Of a stretch of 52,239 bases of DNA, positions 24,537-32,773 are shown piece after piece; the first letter of the stretch is position 1; every line of letters starts with the position of its first letter. Below the pieces are notes generated by a model. That model did no database searches. It was not told the DNA's origin and saw only the letters and a program-made list of their open reading frames with translations. This DNA comes from Candidatus Hungatella pullicola. Its GTDB lineage: Bacteria > Bacillota > Clostridia > Lachnospirales > Lachnospiraceae. The stretch is taken from positions 1 to 52,239 of the forward strand of contig DXFU01000092.1 of the NCBI GenBank assembly GCA_019114305.1, in the 5' to 3' direction. Made by a program: the position numbers and the translations under genes.

Positions 24537-25342
24537 GATTGGATTCCCCGTTTTTCTCTTCTTTGGCCTCTCGCCCATATTCGGTACTGGGAAGGAGTCA
24601 TACCCTGAAATTTTTTAAACTGCCGCATAAAATGCAGATCGCTTTCATATCCGCAGAAGGAAGCCACAGAAGTAATATCCATATCTGTTTCCTCCAAATA
24701 AAAGCAGCTGCTGGATAATCTGGCCAGAATCACATCCTTTCGGAAGGGAATCCCAAACATTTCTTTATAAAGATGCTGGAAATAGGAAACGCTCACATTC
24801 AACTTTTTGGCCATCTTCTCAATCTCCCATTTTCGCCCCGGCGCATTAATGACTTCTTCTCTAAGGCGGCTCATAGAAGGATAATACCGATTGAGGGAAG
24901 GGATCTCCTCCTCTCTCTGTTCTCCAAATTTCAGGAGAAACGCATGCATAAGGGCATCCTCAATGGCTCTGCTTCCTGAGGTCTGCAGATATTTTTCGGC
25001 CACCAAAAGCCGTACATACTGGCACAAGTCAGAAAAAGCCAGAAGCTGAAGTGGAATTCCCACGGGGATTTTGGCCTCCTCTAAAATCCGGTCATTGGGA
25101 CTCACAGAAAAATGAATCCAGTCATCATTATAATTTTTTTCTCCGCATCCGTAATGAATTCTTACATTTTTATCAAAAAGCACTCCTGTTCCCGGTCTCA
25201 CAAAAACAACCCCTTCTTCTGTCTCCACATAGGCCTCCGCCTTGATAAGCAGTAGGAGGTGATGATCCAGGCCTTTTTCATGAACTACATCCACCGGTTT
25301 TGTATGACGGGAATCATGGCCGCACCTGATTACCTCTATCAA
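24533..25342 (-). CDS. AraC-family transcriptional regulator
   Basis: The 269-residue protein has an N-terminal cupin-like sensor of about 150 residues (EAYVETEEGVVFVRPGTGVLFDKN) and two C-terminal helix-turn-helix units: WEIEKMAKKLNVSVSYFQHLYKEMFGIPF and DITSVASFCGYESDLHFMRQFKKFQGMTPSQYR. This is the RhaR/MelR-like layout of sugar-responsive activators. Translation probably starts at TTG 25342, preceded by AAGGAG at seven bases; no ATG is suitable. It stands between the importer operon and the divergent GH88 gene and overlaps both promoters' surroundings, so it is the likely activator of both. A near-consensus promoter is present. Confidence 0.93.
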   Translation of the reverse strand: MIEVIRCGHDSRHTKPVDVVHEKGLDHHLLLLIKAEAYVETEEGVVFVRPGTGVLFDKNVRIHYGCGEKNYNDDWIHFSVSPNDRILEEAKIPVGIPLQLLAFSDLCQYVRLLVAEKYLQTSGSRAIEDALMHAFLLKFGEQREEEIPSLNRYYPSMSRLREEVINAPGRKWEIEKMAKKLNVSVSYFQHLYKEMFGIPFRKDVILARLSSSCFYLEETDMDITSVASFCGYESDLHFMRQFKKFQGMTPSQYRIWARGQRREKRGIQS

Positions 25343-25380
25343 ATTTGTTCTCCTTTCAGCTAAATAAGTCAGTTAAAAAT

Positions 25381-25409
25381 ATTCTAGTCCATTGCACAGG
25401 GATTGTCAA
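25381..25409 (-). promoter_or_regulatory. AraC gene promoter
   Basis: Minus strand TTGACA (25409-25404), 17-base spacer, TAGAAT (25386-25381): almost consensus. It overlaps, on the other strand, the proposed GH88 promoter, so the two polymerases would compete. Confidence 0.75.
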
Positions 25410-25420
25410 AGGAATAAACT
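25392..25420 (+). promoter_or_regulatory. GH88 gene promoter
   Basis: Plus strand TTGCAC (25392-25397), 17-base spacer, TAAACT (25415-25420). The -10 box is weak, as expected for a gene needing an activator such as the divergent AraC protein. Confidence 0.5.
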
Positions 25421-25450
25421 GAATTTATCAAAATAAAGGAGCTGAAGCGT

Positions 25451-26620
25451 ATGATAAGTTTAGATCAGGAAACAAAGAAATGGCTGGATGAAACCCTTTT
25501 TCTCGTTGTTAAAAAAATGGAATCCGTCAGGGAACGGTCTGCCTGCAAAATACCTGCCGTAGCAGTAAAGGGAGTTCACGATGACCGCTCTGATGAAAGT
25601 ATAGACTGGGATATGGACAATGGGATCAACTGGTGGACCAACGGTTTTTTCGGCGGTATTCTCTGGCAGCTTTACCACCATACCAAAGACGGCCGCTACG
25701 GGGAAATTGCCCGGGTTACGGAAGAAAAACTGGACCGCTGCTTTTCCATGTACTACGGCCTTCACCACGACGTAGGCTTTATGTGGCTGCCTACCGCTGT
25801 GGCCGACTACAGGCTTACAGGAAATAAACAATCCAGGAAAAGAGGGCTGATGGCCGCCCAGTTCCTTGCAGGACGATTTAATCCGGCCGGAAACTTTATC
25901 CGCGCCTGGAATGATAACATCCCAGGACAGCAGGAAACCAACCGAGGCTGGGCTATTATTGACTGTATGTTCAATATCCCCCTTCTCTACTGGGCCTCCG
26001 GGGAAATCCAGGATCCCCGTTACAGGGAAATAGCAATGAGACATGCGGACACGGCCGCCAAATACTTCATTCGGGAAGATGGGTCTGTCCGTCATATTGT
26101 AGAATTTGACCCTTATACGGGCCAGATGATAAGAGATTACGGCGGCCAGGGATACAAAGAAGGCTCCTCCTGGACCAGAGGACAGACCTGGGCTCTTTAC
26201 GGCTTTGCCGTCAGCTATCAGCATACAGGAAAGGATTTGTATCTAAAGACAGCAGTAAAGACAGCGGACCGGTTCCTTTCAAGAATCCCTAAAGACGGTC
26301 ACATTCCTGTAGACTTTGATCAGCCTGCCGCGCCTCACATTGAAGATTCCACCGCTGCTGCCATTGCCGCAGGAGGATTGATAGAGCTGTGTCAGCTTGT
26401 TCCTGAAAAACAGGAAGTTTATCTCAATGCCGCCTTAAGGCTTTTAAAAACCTTAGCCACAGACCGCTGTGACTTCAGTCCGGAAACAGACGGGCTTCTC
26501 ACTCACTGCACCGGTTCCTATCATGGAACCAAAGACAGGGAAGTAAATTTTACCTACGCAGACTACTATTTCATCGAAGCTCTTCTCAAATTAAACGGAA
26601 CAGATTTTAAGATCTGGTAG
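25451..26620 (+). CDS. GH88 unsaturated glucuronyl/uronyl hydrolase
   Basis: The 389-residue cytosolic enzyme is an (alpha/alpha)6 barrel of family GH88. It hydrates and releases 4,5-unsaturated uronic acids from disaccharides made by lyases. Family features visible are WWTNGFFGGILWQLYHHTKD (about residue 60-80), HHDVGFMWLP with the conserved Asp, GWAIIDCMFNIPLLYWAS holding the second catalytic Asp, and GYKEGSSWTRGQTWALYGFA near residue 240. No signal peptide is present. It follows AAAGGAG at nine bases and is followed by a terminator, so it is transcribed alone. Substrates could be glycosaminoglycan or pectin-derived; the importer divergent from it may bring in the disaccharide. Confidence 0.94.
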   Translation: MISLDQETKKWLDETLFLVVKKMESVRERSACKIPAVAVKGVHDDRSDESIDWDMDNGINWWTNGFFGGILWQLYHHTKDGRYGEIARVTEEKLDRCFSMYYGLHHDVGFMWLPTAVADYRLTGNKQSRKRGLMAAQFLAGRFNPAGNFIRAWNDNIPGQQETNRGWAIIDCMFNIPLLYWASGEIQDPRYREIAMRHADTAAKYFIREDGSVRHIVEFDPYTGQMIRDYGGQGYKEGSSWTRGQTWALYGFAVSYQHTGKDLYLKTAVKTADRFLSRIPKDGHIPVDFDQPAAPHIEDSTAAAIAAGGLIELCQLVPEKQEVYLNAALRLLKTLATDRCDFSPETDGLLTHCTGSYHGTKDREVNFTYADYYFIEALLKLNGTDFKIW

Positions 26621-26629
26621 AATAGAAGA

Positions 26630-26674
26630 ACCAGTCCATAAACGGGCTCATGCGCCATTTTTGGACTGGTTTTC
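26630..26674. terminator. Bidirectional terminator between GH88 and TetR genes
   Basis: ACCAGTCCA (26630-26638) pairs with TGGACTGGT (26662-26670), followed by TTT on the plus strand and TCTTCT on the minus. It separates two convergent genes. Confidence 0.7.
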
Positions 26675-26697
26675 CCAAAACAGACGGGAACACCTGA

Positions 26698-27258
26698 TCA
26701 GCTGATTCCCCAAACAGAGGGCACTGTGCTGTGAAGAATCTGCGCCATTCTCTCTTCCCTCTCCTCACATCCCTGATCTACCCATCTTTTTAAGATCATA
26801 GTAAAACTGGCTTGAAATCCGACAAAATAAAACATCATTTCACTCTCAGAATGAATCCCTGCCTTCTCAAACATAGGTCTGATCACCTGTTTCCACAAAG
26901 GCTCAAACCCCTGCTCAATGGGAAATTCCCGTCTGGTTCCCAAAGCGATTTTATAGAAATCCTTATGTTCCCGAATAAAACGCAGAAAAGGAAGAAAAGA
27001 CTCCACACTAAAAGGCCTTACCATTCCCGGAACCGGGTATTCATTCATAAGTTCTCTTCTCAAATTATTTTCCATCTGGTCAATCATATGGTAAATATCA
27101 GAATAGTGAGCATAAAAGGTAGAACGGTTTACTCCAGCTCGGCTGCAGATCCTGCATACTGTAATTTTTTTTAATGGCATAGTATTCATCAATTCCAGCA
27201 TAGCCTGCTCCATATCCCTGGCAGCTTCCCGATATTGTCTGTTATTTTTCGTATTCAT
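26698..27258 (-). CDS. TetR-family transcriptional regulator
   Basis: The 186-residue protein has a TetR DNA-binding domain: AMLELMNTMPLKKITVCRICSRAGVNRSTFYAHYSDIYHMIDQM covers the three helices, with the recognition helix in NRSTFYAHY. The C-terminal effector domain is helical (residues 70-186). The start at 27258 follows GGAGG; the longer frame lacks a site. It diverges from the dehydrogenase gene, separated by about 100 bases that hold that gene's promoter, so it is a likely repressor of the dehydrogenase. The effector is unknown. Confidence 0.92.
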   Translation of the reverse strand: MNTKNNRQYREAARDMEQAMLELMNTMPLKKITVCRICSRAGVNRSTFYAHYSDIYHMIDQMENNLRRELMNEYPVPGMVRPFSVESFLPFLRFIREHKDFYKIALGTRREFPIEQGFEPLWKQVIRPMFEKAGIHSESEMMFYFVGFQASFTMILKRWVDQGCEEREERMAQILHSTVPSVWGIS

Positions 27259-27301
27259 ATGGTTTCCTCCAATGTTCCAACACAAATCGGAAATTTGATG
27301 A

Positions 27302-27330
27302 TTGTATCTGCTATTTTAAATGATTATGAT
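27302..27330 (+). promoter_or_regulatory. Promoter of the dehydrogenase gene
   Basis: TTGTAT (27302-27307), a 17-base spacer and TATGAT (27325-27330), followed by GGAGG. It lies in the spacer shared with the TetR gene, where that protein would bind. Confidence 0.6.
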
Positions 27331-27361
27331 AGAATCAGCAATAATTTTTGGAGGAATGATA

Positions 27362-28375
27362 ATGATGAAAGCAGCTATTTATTTAGGACAGCGTCATATA
27401 GAAGTCCGGGAACTGCCTGATCCGGTCTGCGGCGATAATGATGTGATTATTAAGAACATTTATTCCAGTATATGCGGAACCGATGTGGCAGTCTATACCA
27501 AAGGACCAAACACAGGACACAAAATCGCTGTAGGCGGCGAATTTGGCCATGAAACCATTTCAAGGGTTGTAGAAATCGGAAAAAACGTAACTGATTTTAA
27601 AGTTGGGCAGCGGGTTTATCCCTATCCCCTTTACGCAAAAAATGACACCAGACGGGCTGGCACCATCGGTGGATTTTCTGAGTACATTCTTATTCCTGAA
27701 GCCAAAGAGAATCATTCCCTCTACAGGGTTCCTGAAGAAATCTCCGATCGGCTGGCCTGCCTGATTGAACCCTTTACAGTAGGCTGCCGAGCCGCACGCC
27801 GGGGACAGCCTCAAAAAGGGGAAAACGCTGTGGTGTTTGGATGCGGAACCATAGGAATTGCCGCTGCCCTGTCCTTAAAATATTTCGGCGCGGATAAGGT
27901 TATGCTTTGTGACAGATCCTCCTTCCGCTTAAATATTGCAAAAAACCTTGGCTTTGCTGTCTGCAATACAGAAACAGAAGATTTTGTTTCCTGTGCCAAC
28001 AGCTGCTTTGGCACAGCCCCTTCCTTAACAGGAAAAGCGCCAGACATTGACTGCTGGATTGATGCAGCCGGCGCGGAAAGTATTTTAGATACTTTCATGG
28101 AACACGGAAAAATTATCAGCCGCTTTGTAGCGGTGGCCGTAAACAACAAACCTCGCTCCCTGGATCTTCTGCATATGACCTATTCCCAAAAAAGCATCAT
28201 AGGTTCCGGCGGATATTTCCCTGAAGATGTAAAAGATGTAATGGCAATTATGGCGGGAGGAAAATGGGATTTGGAATCCATTATCACCCAGGAATATCCT
28301 CTGGAAAAAATTTCCCAGGCAATCGAGACTGCAGCTGACCCGGATAACGCTTTTAATGTGACAATTAAATTTTAA
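27362..28375 (+). CDS. Zinc-dependent medium-chain alcohol/polyol dehydrogenase
   Basis: The 337-residue protein belongs to the MDR superfamily. The catalytic zinc site is seen as SICGTD (Cys) and GGEFGHE (His-Glu) near residues 36-64. The four-cysteine structural zinc loop is absent; its place holds YPLYAKNDTRRAG. The NAD-binding fold shows VVFGCGTIGIAAALSLKYFGADKVMLCD near residue 165. The pattern resembles threonine/sorbitol dehydrogenase-like enzymes. Three in-frame ATGs lie near 27356-27365; 27362 is chosen for its seven-base distance from GGAGG. It is probably regulated by the divergent TetR protein. Substrate is not clear. Confidence 0.9.
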   Translation: MMKAAIYLGQRHIEVRELPDPVCGDNDVIIKNIYSSICGTDVAVYTKGPNTGHKIAVGGEFGHETISRVVEIGKNVTDFKVGQRVYPYPLYAKNDTRRAGTIGGFSEYILIPEAKENHSLYRVPEEISDRLACLIEPFTVGCRAARRGQPQKGENAVVFGCGTIGIAAALSLKYFGADKVMLCDRSSFRLNIAKNLGFAVCNTETEDFVSCANSCFGTAPSLTGKAPDIDCWIDAAGAESILDTFMEHGKIISRFVAVAVNNKPRSLDLLHMTYSQKSIIGSGGYFPEDVKDVMAIMAGGKWDLESIITQEYPLEKISQAIETAADPDNAFNVTIKF

Positions 28376-28400
28376 CCGGCAGCACGTTATTTTCACAGAA

Positions 28401-29264
28401 TCAAAGCACTGCCATGGCCACAGTCCCTGCTGCAAGCAAAGCCAGTCCCACCCCTTCTTTTTTTGTCAGTTTCTCTCCAAACACAAAATAAGAAAATGCT
28501 ACAGTAACAAGAACGCTCAGCTTGTCAACAGGGGCTACTACGCTGGCAGGCCCCATTTGAAGAGCGTGATAATAACACAGCCACGATGCTCCTGTGGCAA
28601 TTCCGGAACAGCAGATAAATGTCATTTCCTTTCTTGGAATTCCTTTCACTTCCTTCTGCTTTCCGGTGACAAACACCATCAGCCACGCCATTACCAGCAC
28701 CACGCTGGTGCGGACAGCGGTTCCTAAGTTGGACTCCACGCCGGAAATGCCCACCTTTCCAAGAATCGCTGTCATACTGGCAAAAAAAGCGGAACCGCAG
28801 GCATAAAGAAACCAGCTTCCCTTCTCCTTCTTCTCTTCCTGAATATCCTTTTTCTCTATCATCAGCAGAATTCCTACAAAAATTACAGCTACTGCCGCTG
28901 CCTTAGGAATGCTGAGCCCCTCGTGAAGAAAAATCAGCGCCAGCAAAATCGTAAGAACCGTACTGGATTTGTCAATGGGAACCACTTTATTGATGTCTCC
29001 TGCCTGGAGAGCATGAAAATAACACAGCCATGACGCTCCTGTGGCCGCTCCGGAAAGCACCAGAAACAACATGGTTGTTTTGTCAATAGAGGCAATCTCT
29101 TCCCCTGAGCCTGCAAGAAATACCATCAGCCAGGAAAACAGAAAAATCACCACAGTCCTTAGAGCTGTTGCAACGGTGGAATCGGTCTGCTTAATCCCGC
29201 ATTTTGCCAAAATAGAAGTTACTCCCGCAAAGAAAGCAGACCCTGCCGCGTATAAAAGCCACAT
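28401..29264 (-). CDS. EamA/DMT-superfamily transporter
   Basis: The 287-residue protein has ten membrane helices in two homologous EamA halves. Each half repeats the pattern of a start like WLLYAAGSAFFAGVTSILAK or WFLYACGSAFFASMTAILGK, and an end like SGAATGASWLCYFHALQAGDINKV or SGIATGASWLCYYHALQMGPASVV. The gene duplication is very clear. DMT proteins of this group export amino acids or metabolites, but the substrate is not shown. GGAG lies seven bases before the ATG. It converges on the dehydrogenase with only 25 bases between stops and no clear terminator. Confidence 0.93.
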   Translation of the reverse strand: MWLLYAAGSAFFAGVTSILAKCGIKQTDSTVATALRTVVIFLFSWLMVFLAGSGEEIASIDKTTMLFLVLSGAATGASWLCYFHALQAGDINKVVPIDKSSTVLTILLALIFLHEGLSIPKAAAVAVIFVGILLMIEKKDIQEEKKEKGSWFLYACGSAFFASMTAILGKVGISGVESNLGTAVRTSVVLVMAWLMVFVTGKQKEVKGIPRKEMTFICCSGIATGASWLCYYHALQMGPASVVAPVDKLSVLVTVAFSYFVFGEKLTKKEGVGLALLAAGTVAMAVL

Positions 29265-29286
29265 ACCTTACTCCTTCTTTCTCTAT

Positions 29287-29400
29287 CTCTATAAATTCAG
29301 TCTGTATCCCACACCGCAAATAGTGTCAATGATTTTAGGATTTATAGCAGACAGTTTTGCCTGGTTTACAGTTTGAACATTTCCCCTTTTCCATTTTTTT
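29287..29400 (-). pseudogene. C-terminal remnant of an OmpR-type response regulator
   Basis: The minus-strand frame ending at TAG (29289-29287) reads ...QAKLSAINPKIIDTICGVGYRLNL. This is the end of the winged-helix domain of OmpR/PhoB-type regulators, with the hallmark T-I-x-G-V-G-Y-R wing. No receiver domain or start is present upstream; the frame soon meets stops. It is a leftover from a deletion. Confidence 0.7.
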
Positions 29401-29647
29401 CTATCATACCGCAACTTCCCTGTTTTTTCCATTACTGATTTTATCATCTATATTTCCTATCTTTGCAATCCCGTCAGCCTTTTTGGTGTTATCCTTTTCA
29501 CATTTCCCTAAGCATCATAATGAAAACCAGAAGCAGCCACAGGGCTCCAAAGCAAGACCAAAGGGAAGCGCCCGGGATATGTTTGACAAATTACAAAGCT
29601 TCCAAAATACAGTCTGCTTCCCTTTTCTTTTGCAACCCCCATCTCAA

Positions 29648-29785
29648 TCATCTGATCTTTCCCATCTCTGCGGCCCGTACCGAAGGACGGTTTAAAACAG
29701 AAAGCTCATCTACCAGCTTTTTAGCTTTCAGTTCCTGAACAATTCCAATGACAACGTTTAAAATAATAATTCCAATAAACAGCAG
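29648..29785 (-). pseudogene. Remnant of a cation P-type ATPase
   Basis: A minus-strand frame reads YSNLLFIGIIILNVVIGIVQE, then LKAKKLVDELSVLNRPSVRA, ending at TGA (29650-29648). It matches the second membrane helix and following actuator-domain start of E1-E2 cation ATPases. It has no start and overlaps in another frame the end of the DUF4405 fragment, so the two were joined by a deletion. Confidence 0.65.
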
Positions 29786-29913
29786 ATTGGAATAATCCCT
29801 GCTCCCAGCCATTCATGAGCTGTATAACCAGTAATCTGCCTGGCCATTACAAACAGGAGGAGAATGGTCATAACAAAATCAACCGTGATTTTTAAAATCA
29901 TTTTTGGTTTCAT
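29758..29913 (-). pseudogene. N-terminal fragment of a DUF4405-like membrane protein
   Basis: AGGAGG and ATG (29913-29911) open a frame reading MKPKMILKITVDFVMTILLL, then FVMARQITGYTAHEWLGAG, the opening of DUF4405 cytochrome-like proteins (first helix, then T-x-H-E-W-L-G). After about 39 codons the match ends and the frame closes with unrelated residues. The rest of the gene is replaced by the ATPase fragment. Confidence 0.65.
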
Positions 29914-29928
29914 GGAAATCCTCCTTTT

Positions 29929-30396
29929 AAAGAATTAACCCAACGGGCGCAAATTAACCGAAAAACATTCTATCTCCATTACTCCGGTCTGGATGATCTG
30001 CTGGAAGAGCTTCAGGAGGAAATCGCAGAAAATTTTATTAAAAGGCATGTCTCTTATGGGAGCATGAAGGATATTCAGGACCTGATCCGGCTGTTTTTTG
30101 AAAATGCAGCAAATATGTCATTGCTCCATGAACGTCTGATGTGCAGCGGCAGTTATCAGCCAATGTGGGAAAAAATCAACAAAAGAATTATGGATTACAG
30201 ACGGGAAACCAACCGCGGGGTATTTGGTCTGAACGAATATGCAGAAAATCTTATCTTTGCCTACTACGGCGCCAATTCCACCTTACTGTACCGTCAGTGG
30301 GTACAGGATGGAAAAAAGCTCCCATTAGAGGAGCTGATTGAAATAGCTACAAAGCTGATCTGCAGCGGCATGTCCAGTGTTGTAAAGGGAGAATAG
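29929..30396 (+). pseudogene. TetR-family regulator lacking its N-terminus
   Basis: In one plus-strand frame 29929-30396 reads ELTQRAQINRKTFYLHYSGL, then DDLLEELQEE..., and ends ...CSGMSSVVKGE, about 154 codons. It holds the recognition helix and the C-terminal domain of a TetR protein, but the first helix and the start codon are missing; upstream is the DUF4405 start on the other strand. An internal ATG at 30064 could begin a 110-residue product without DNA-binding part. It was most likely inactivated by the same deletion. Confidence 0.7.
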
Positions 30397-30410
30397 CCCG
30401 AAGAACAAAG

Positions 30411-30452
30411 TCCGCCTCCGTCTTCTTTTTGAAAAAAAGACTGAGGCGGGCA
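30411..30452. terminator. Bidirectional terminator
   Basis: CCGCCTC and GTCTT (30412-30424) pair with AGAC and GAGGCGG (30438-30450) with a small bulge, and T-rich tracts lie on both sides. It lies between the TetR remnant and the convergent CMD gene. Confidence 0.75.
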
Positions 30453-30466
30453 ATTTATTTTATATT

Positions 30467-31153
30467 TTACTGCTCTGCAGCCTTATTTACGCAGGAAACT
30501 GCATTTAAACTGCGGGGATATCCGATATAGGGCAGGCACTGGGAAATTACCCGAACCAAAAAATCTTTATCATTACCCAAATTCATATTTCCTTTGGCGT
30601 GAGCCGTCAGCTGGGGTTCGCAGCCGCCCTGCGCTATAAGAAAGCAAAAGGTAATCATCTCTCTCTGCTTCAGATCAAGGCCACCTCTGGTATAGTAATC
30701 CCCAAAGCAGTTGGCAGCCAGCCAGCGGTTAACATGACCATTTTTCCATGCCTCTCTCATACCCTCTCCAAAAATTTCCACCTGAGCGGCCGCTCCCTTC
30801 TGAAGACGATCCTCCATGGTAGTTGTTGCCTGAGATTCCAGCGGAAGCTTCACATCCCTGGCTGCAAAAATTTCATTGGCAGCTCTTAAAAATGGCCGCA
30901 CACGCCCGATCCCCAGATAATCCACCGCCTGATATACCATCTCTTTTATCATAACCGGTGTCACTCCGGCCTCCATAGCCTTTGGCAGCGTCTCTTCAAA
31001 TTCTTCCAGTCCCTGGCATCCTGTAAGGGCCGCCAAAACAGCCAGATAACGAGTCTGGTCATCCAGCTGCTGTCCCGGTTCATTTACCACCTCATTATAG
31101 GCAAACTGTTCAAAACGTTCCATAAATTCGGGATCTGTTTCATAAAAATCCAT
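30467..31153 (-). CDS. Carboxymuconolactone-decarboxylase-family protein (two CMD domains)
   Basis: The 228-residue protein has two CMD-type helical domains. The first (about 20-100) includes LDDQTRYLAVLAALTGCQGLEEFEETLPKAMEAGVTPVMIKEMVYQAVDYLGIGR; the second (about 125-220) includes GLDLKQREMITFCFLIAQGGCEPQLTAHAKGNMNLG. The redox CxxC of AhpD-type members is not present; single Cys residues occupy similar positions. The start at 31153 follows AGGAGG; the longer frame only reads back into the aldo-keto reductase gene. It lies 16 bases downstream of that reductase and both are probably one operon, a pairing often seen. Substrate is unknown. Confidence 0.88.
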   Translation of the reverse strand: MDFYETDPEFMERFEQFAYNEVVNEPGQQLDDQTRYLAVLAALTGCQGLEEFEETLPKAMEAGVTPVMIKEMVYQAVDYLGIGRVRPFLRAANEIFAARDVKLPLESQATTTMEDRLQKGAAAQVEIFGEGMREAWKNGHVNRWLAANCFGDYYTRGGLDLKQREMITFCFLIAQGGCEPQLTAHAKGNMNLGNDKDFLVRVISQCLPYIGYPRSLNAVSCVNKAAEQ

Positions 31154-31169
31154 TTTTTCTCTCCTCCTG

Positions 31170-32207
31170 CTATATTTTCTGTTCTCCTGCGGACCACACA
31201 TGATCCTTTTGGGAAGAGCCTTCCGCATTCTGGGCCATAACCCCAACCAGACGGTGAGGAACATAGGGTTCTTCCAGGTAAGCAATCTCCCTGTCTTCCA
31301 ATATAAGTTCTGCCCCTTTTACAGCTCCTTCTACATGACTTAGCTTTGTCATTCCTGTTACAGGTGCGGCAACCTTTGTCAAAAGCCATGCCAGGGCAAT
31401 TTCTGTCATAGAAACTTCTCTTTTTTCCGCCAGCTGGGCCACCCTGCTGATAATCTCATAATCCTGCGAGGCTGTGGAATCGTATTTAAGCTTTGCATAA
31501 TCGTCTTCACACAGTCTTTTTGTACTCTGACCGGGAACTCTGGAAAGTCTTCCTCCTGCCAGGGGGCTGTAAGGAGTCATGGCAATCCCTTCCTCTCTGC
31601 AGTAAGGAGCCATCTCCCGTTCCTCCTCCCTGAATATCAGGTTATAATGTCCCTGAACAGACACAAACGTGGCAAAGCCTTCCGCCTGAGCCAAAGCGTT
31701 GGCCTTGGCCAACTGCCATGCAAAACAGTTGGAAATTCCTATGTATCTGGCTTTTCCTGCTTTTACCACCTGATTCAATCCATCCAAAATATCATAAACA
31801 GGAGTCCTGTAATCCCACATATGGTAAATATACAAATCCACATAATCCATTCCAAGGTTTTCAAGGCTTTTGTCCAGCATCCTCTTAATGTGCTCCTGTC
31901 CGCTGATCCCGGCTTCTATCTCTTCATTGGTTCTGGGAAGAAACTTTGTGGCAACCACCACCTGATCTCTCTTGGCAAAATCCTTTAAAGCTCTTCCCAG
32001 ATACTGTTCGCTTGTTCCGCTCTGATAAGCGATGGCTGTGTCAAAGAAATTAATTCCCAGTTCCAGTCCCTTTTTTATTATCTCACGGGAATGCTCTTCA
32101 TCAAGAGTCCAGCTGTGCTGTCCTCTGGCTCCATCTCCGAATCCCATACAGCCCATGCACACGGAAGAAACCATTAAATCCGATGGACCTAACTTCCTGT
32201 ATTCCAT
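31170..32207 (-). CDS. Aldo/keto reductase
   Basis: The 345-residue protein is a TIM-barrel NADP(H)-dependent reductase. The catalytic tetrad can be traced: Asp and Tyr in INFFDTAIAYQSG (near residues 56-64), Lys in VVVATKFLP (near 87) and His in VDLYIYHMWD (near 126). The cofactor site is suggested by RYIGISNCFAWQ and AMTPYSPLAGGRLSR. It resembles the YdbC/IolS-like AKR group. AGGAGG lies before the ATG at 32207. It is cotranscribed with the CMD-family gene. The natural aldehyde or ketone is not evident. Confidence 0.93.
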   Translation of the reverse strand: MEYRKLGPSDLMVSSVCMGCMGFGDGARGQHSWTLDEEHSREIIKKGLELGINFFDTAIAYQSGTSEQYLGRALKDFAKRDQVVVATKFLPRTNEEIEAGISGQEHIKRMLDKSLENLGMDYVDLYIYHMWDYRTPVYDILDGLNQVVKAGKARYIGISNCFAWQLAKANALAQAEGFATFVSVQGHYNLIFREEEREMAPYCREEGIAMTPYSPLAGGRLSRVPGQSTKRLCEDDYAKLKYDSTASQDYEIISRVAQLAEKREVSMTEIALAWLLTKVAAPVTGMTKLSHVEGAVKGAELILEDREIAYLEEPYVPHRLVGVMAQNAEGSSQKDHVWSAGEQKI

Positions 32208-32231
32208 AATAACCTCCTAGTTGACCTTTTT

Positions 32232-32646
32232 TCAGGCACAGTTTTTTAATCTATAAACCAACCGATATTGTTTCCAGCCCCCGCCTTTCATCCTCTTCCA
32301 GAATATTACGGCTCTGATACACCAATCCAGACACATGGCAAAAGCAATTCCTACTACTCCCATCTAAAATACAACCCCCAGCAAAGCAGAGAACAGCAGT
32401 CTTCCAATATACTGGCTGATAATAACTGCACCGCCAAAGGCAAGGGCTGTAAAGAGAAACAGAAAGACAGTATTAAAAGAATTAACCAGGGAAACGCCGG
32501 AAACTGCCGCCTCTGACCACAACTGTATCCCCAATTCCCACAAGCATTAAAAGCAGCTGCTGGCACAGAAGGAGCAGGATTATAGAACTAAGGTGCCGGT
32601 TGGAAAATAGCTCCTGGTTCGGCCTGTATTCCCGTCTTTCCTTCAC
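32232..32646 (-). pseudogene. MATE-family efflux transporter, decayed
   Basis: Pieces of a MATE transporter lie on the minus strand in different frames. From GTG 32646: RRPN-like start, SNRHLSSIILLLLCQQLLLM, LVGIGDTVVV; then after a frameshift EAAVSGVSLVNSFNTVFLFL and FTALAFGGAVIISQYIG; a stop; and last MGVVGIAFAMCLDWCIRAVI through GWKQYRLVYRL to TGA at 32234-32232. More than 200 residues between the second and third pieces are gone. This is a clear pseudogene. Confidence 0.8.
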
Positions 32647-32773
32647 TTTAACTCAATCCTTTCCCTCTTAGATCATGATCATTGTACCCCCAGTTCTCTT
32701 TACAATCCAATACTTGTATTCTATCTCCATTTATGCCCGGCAGGCATGGTTTGTCTATATACCTGATAAAAAA

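Noticed and set aside
25460-26224. Minus-strand frame of 254 codons
   Set aside because: Antisense of the GH88 gene, whose motifs are intact.
29560-29630. Inverted repeat AAAGGGAAGC/GCTTCCCTTT as a terminator
   Set aside because: The loop is over 40 bases and no plus-strand gene ends near it, so its role is doubtful.
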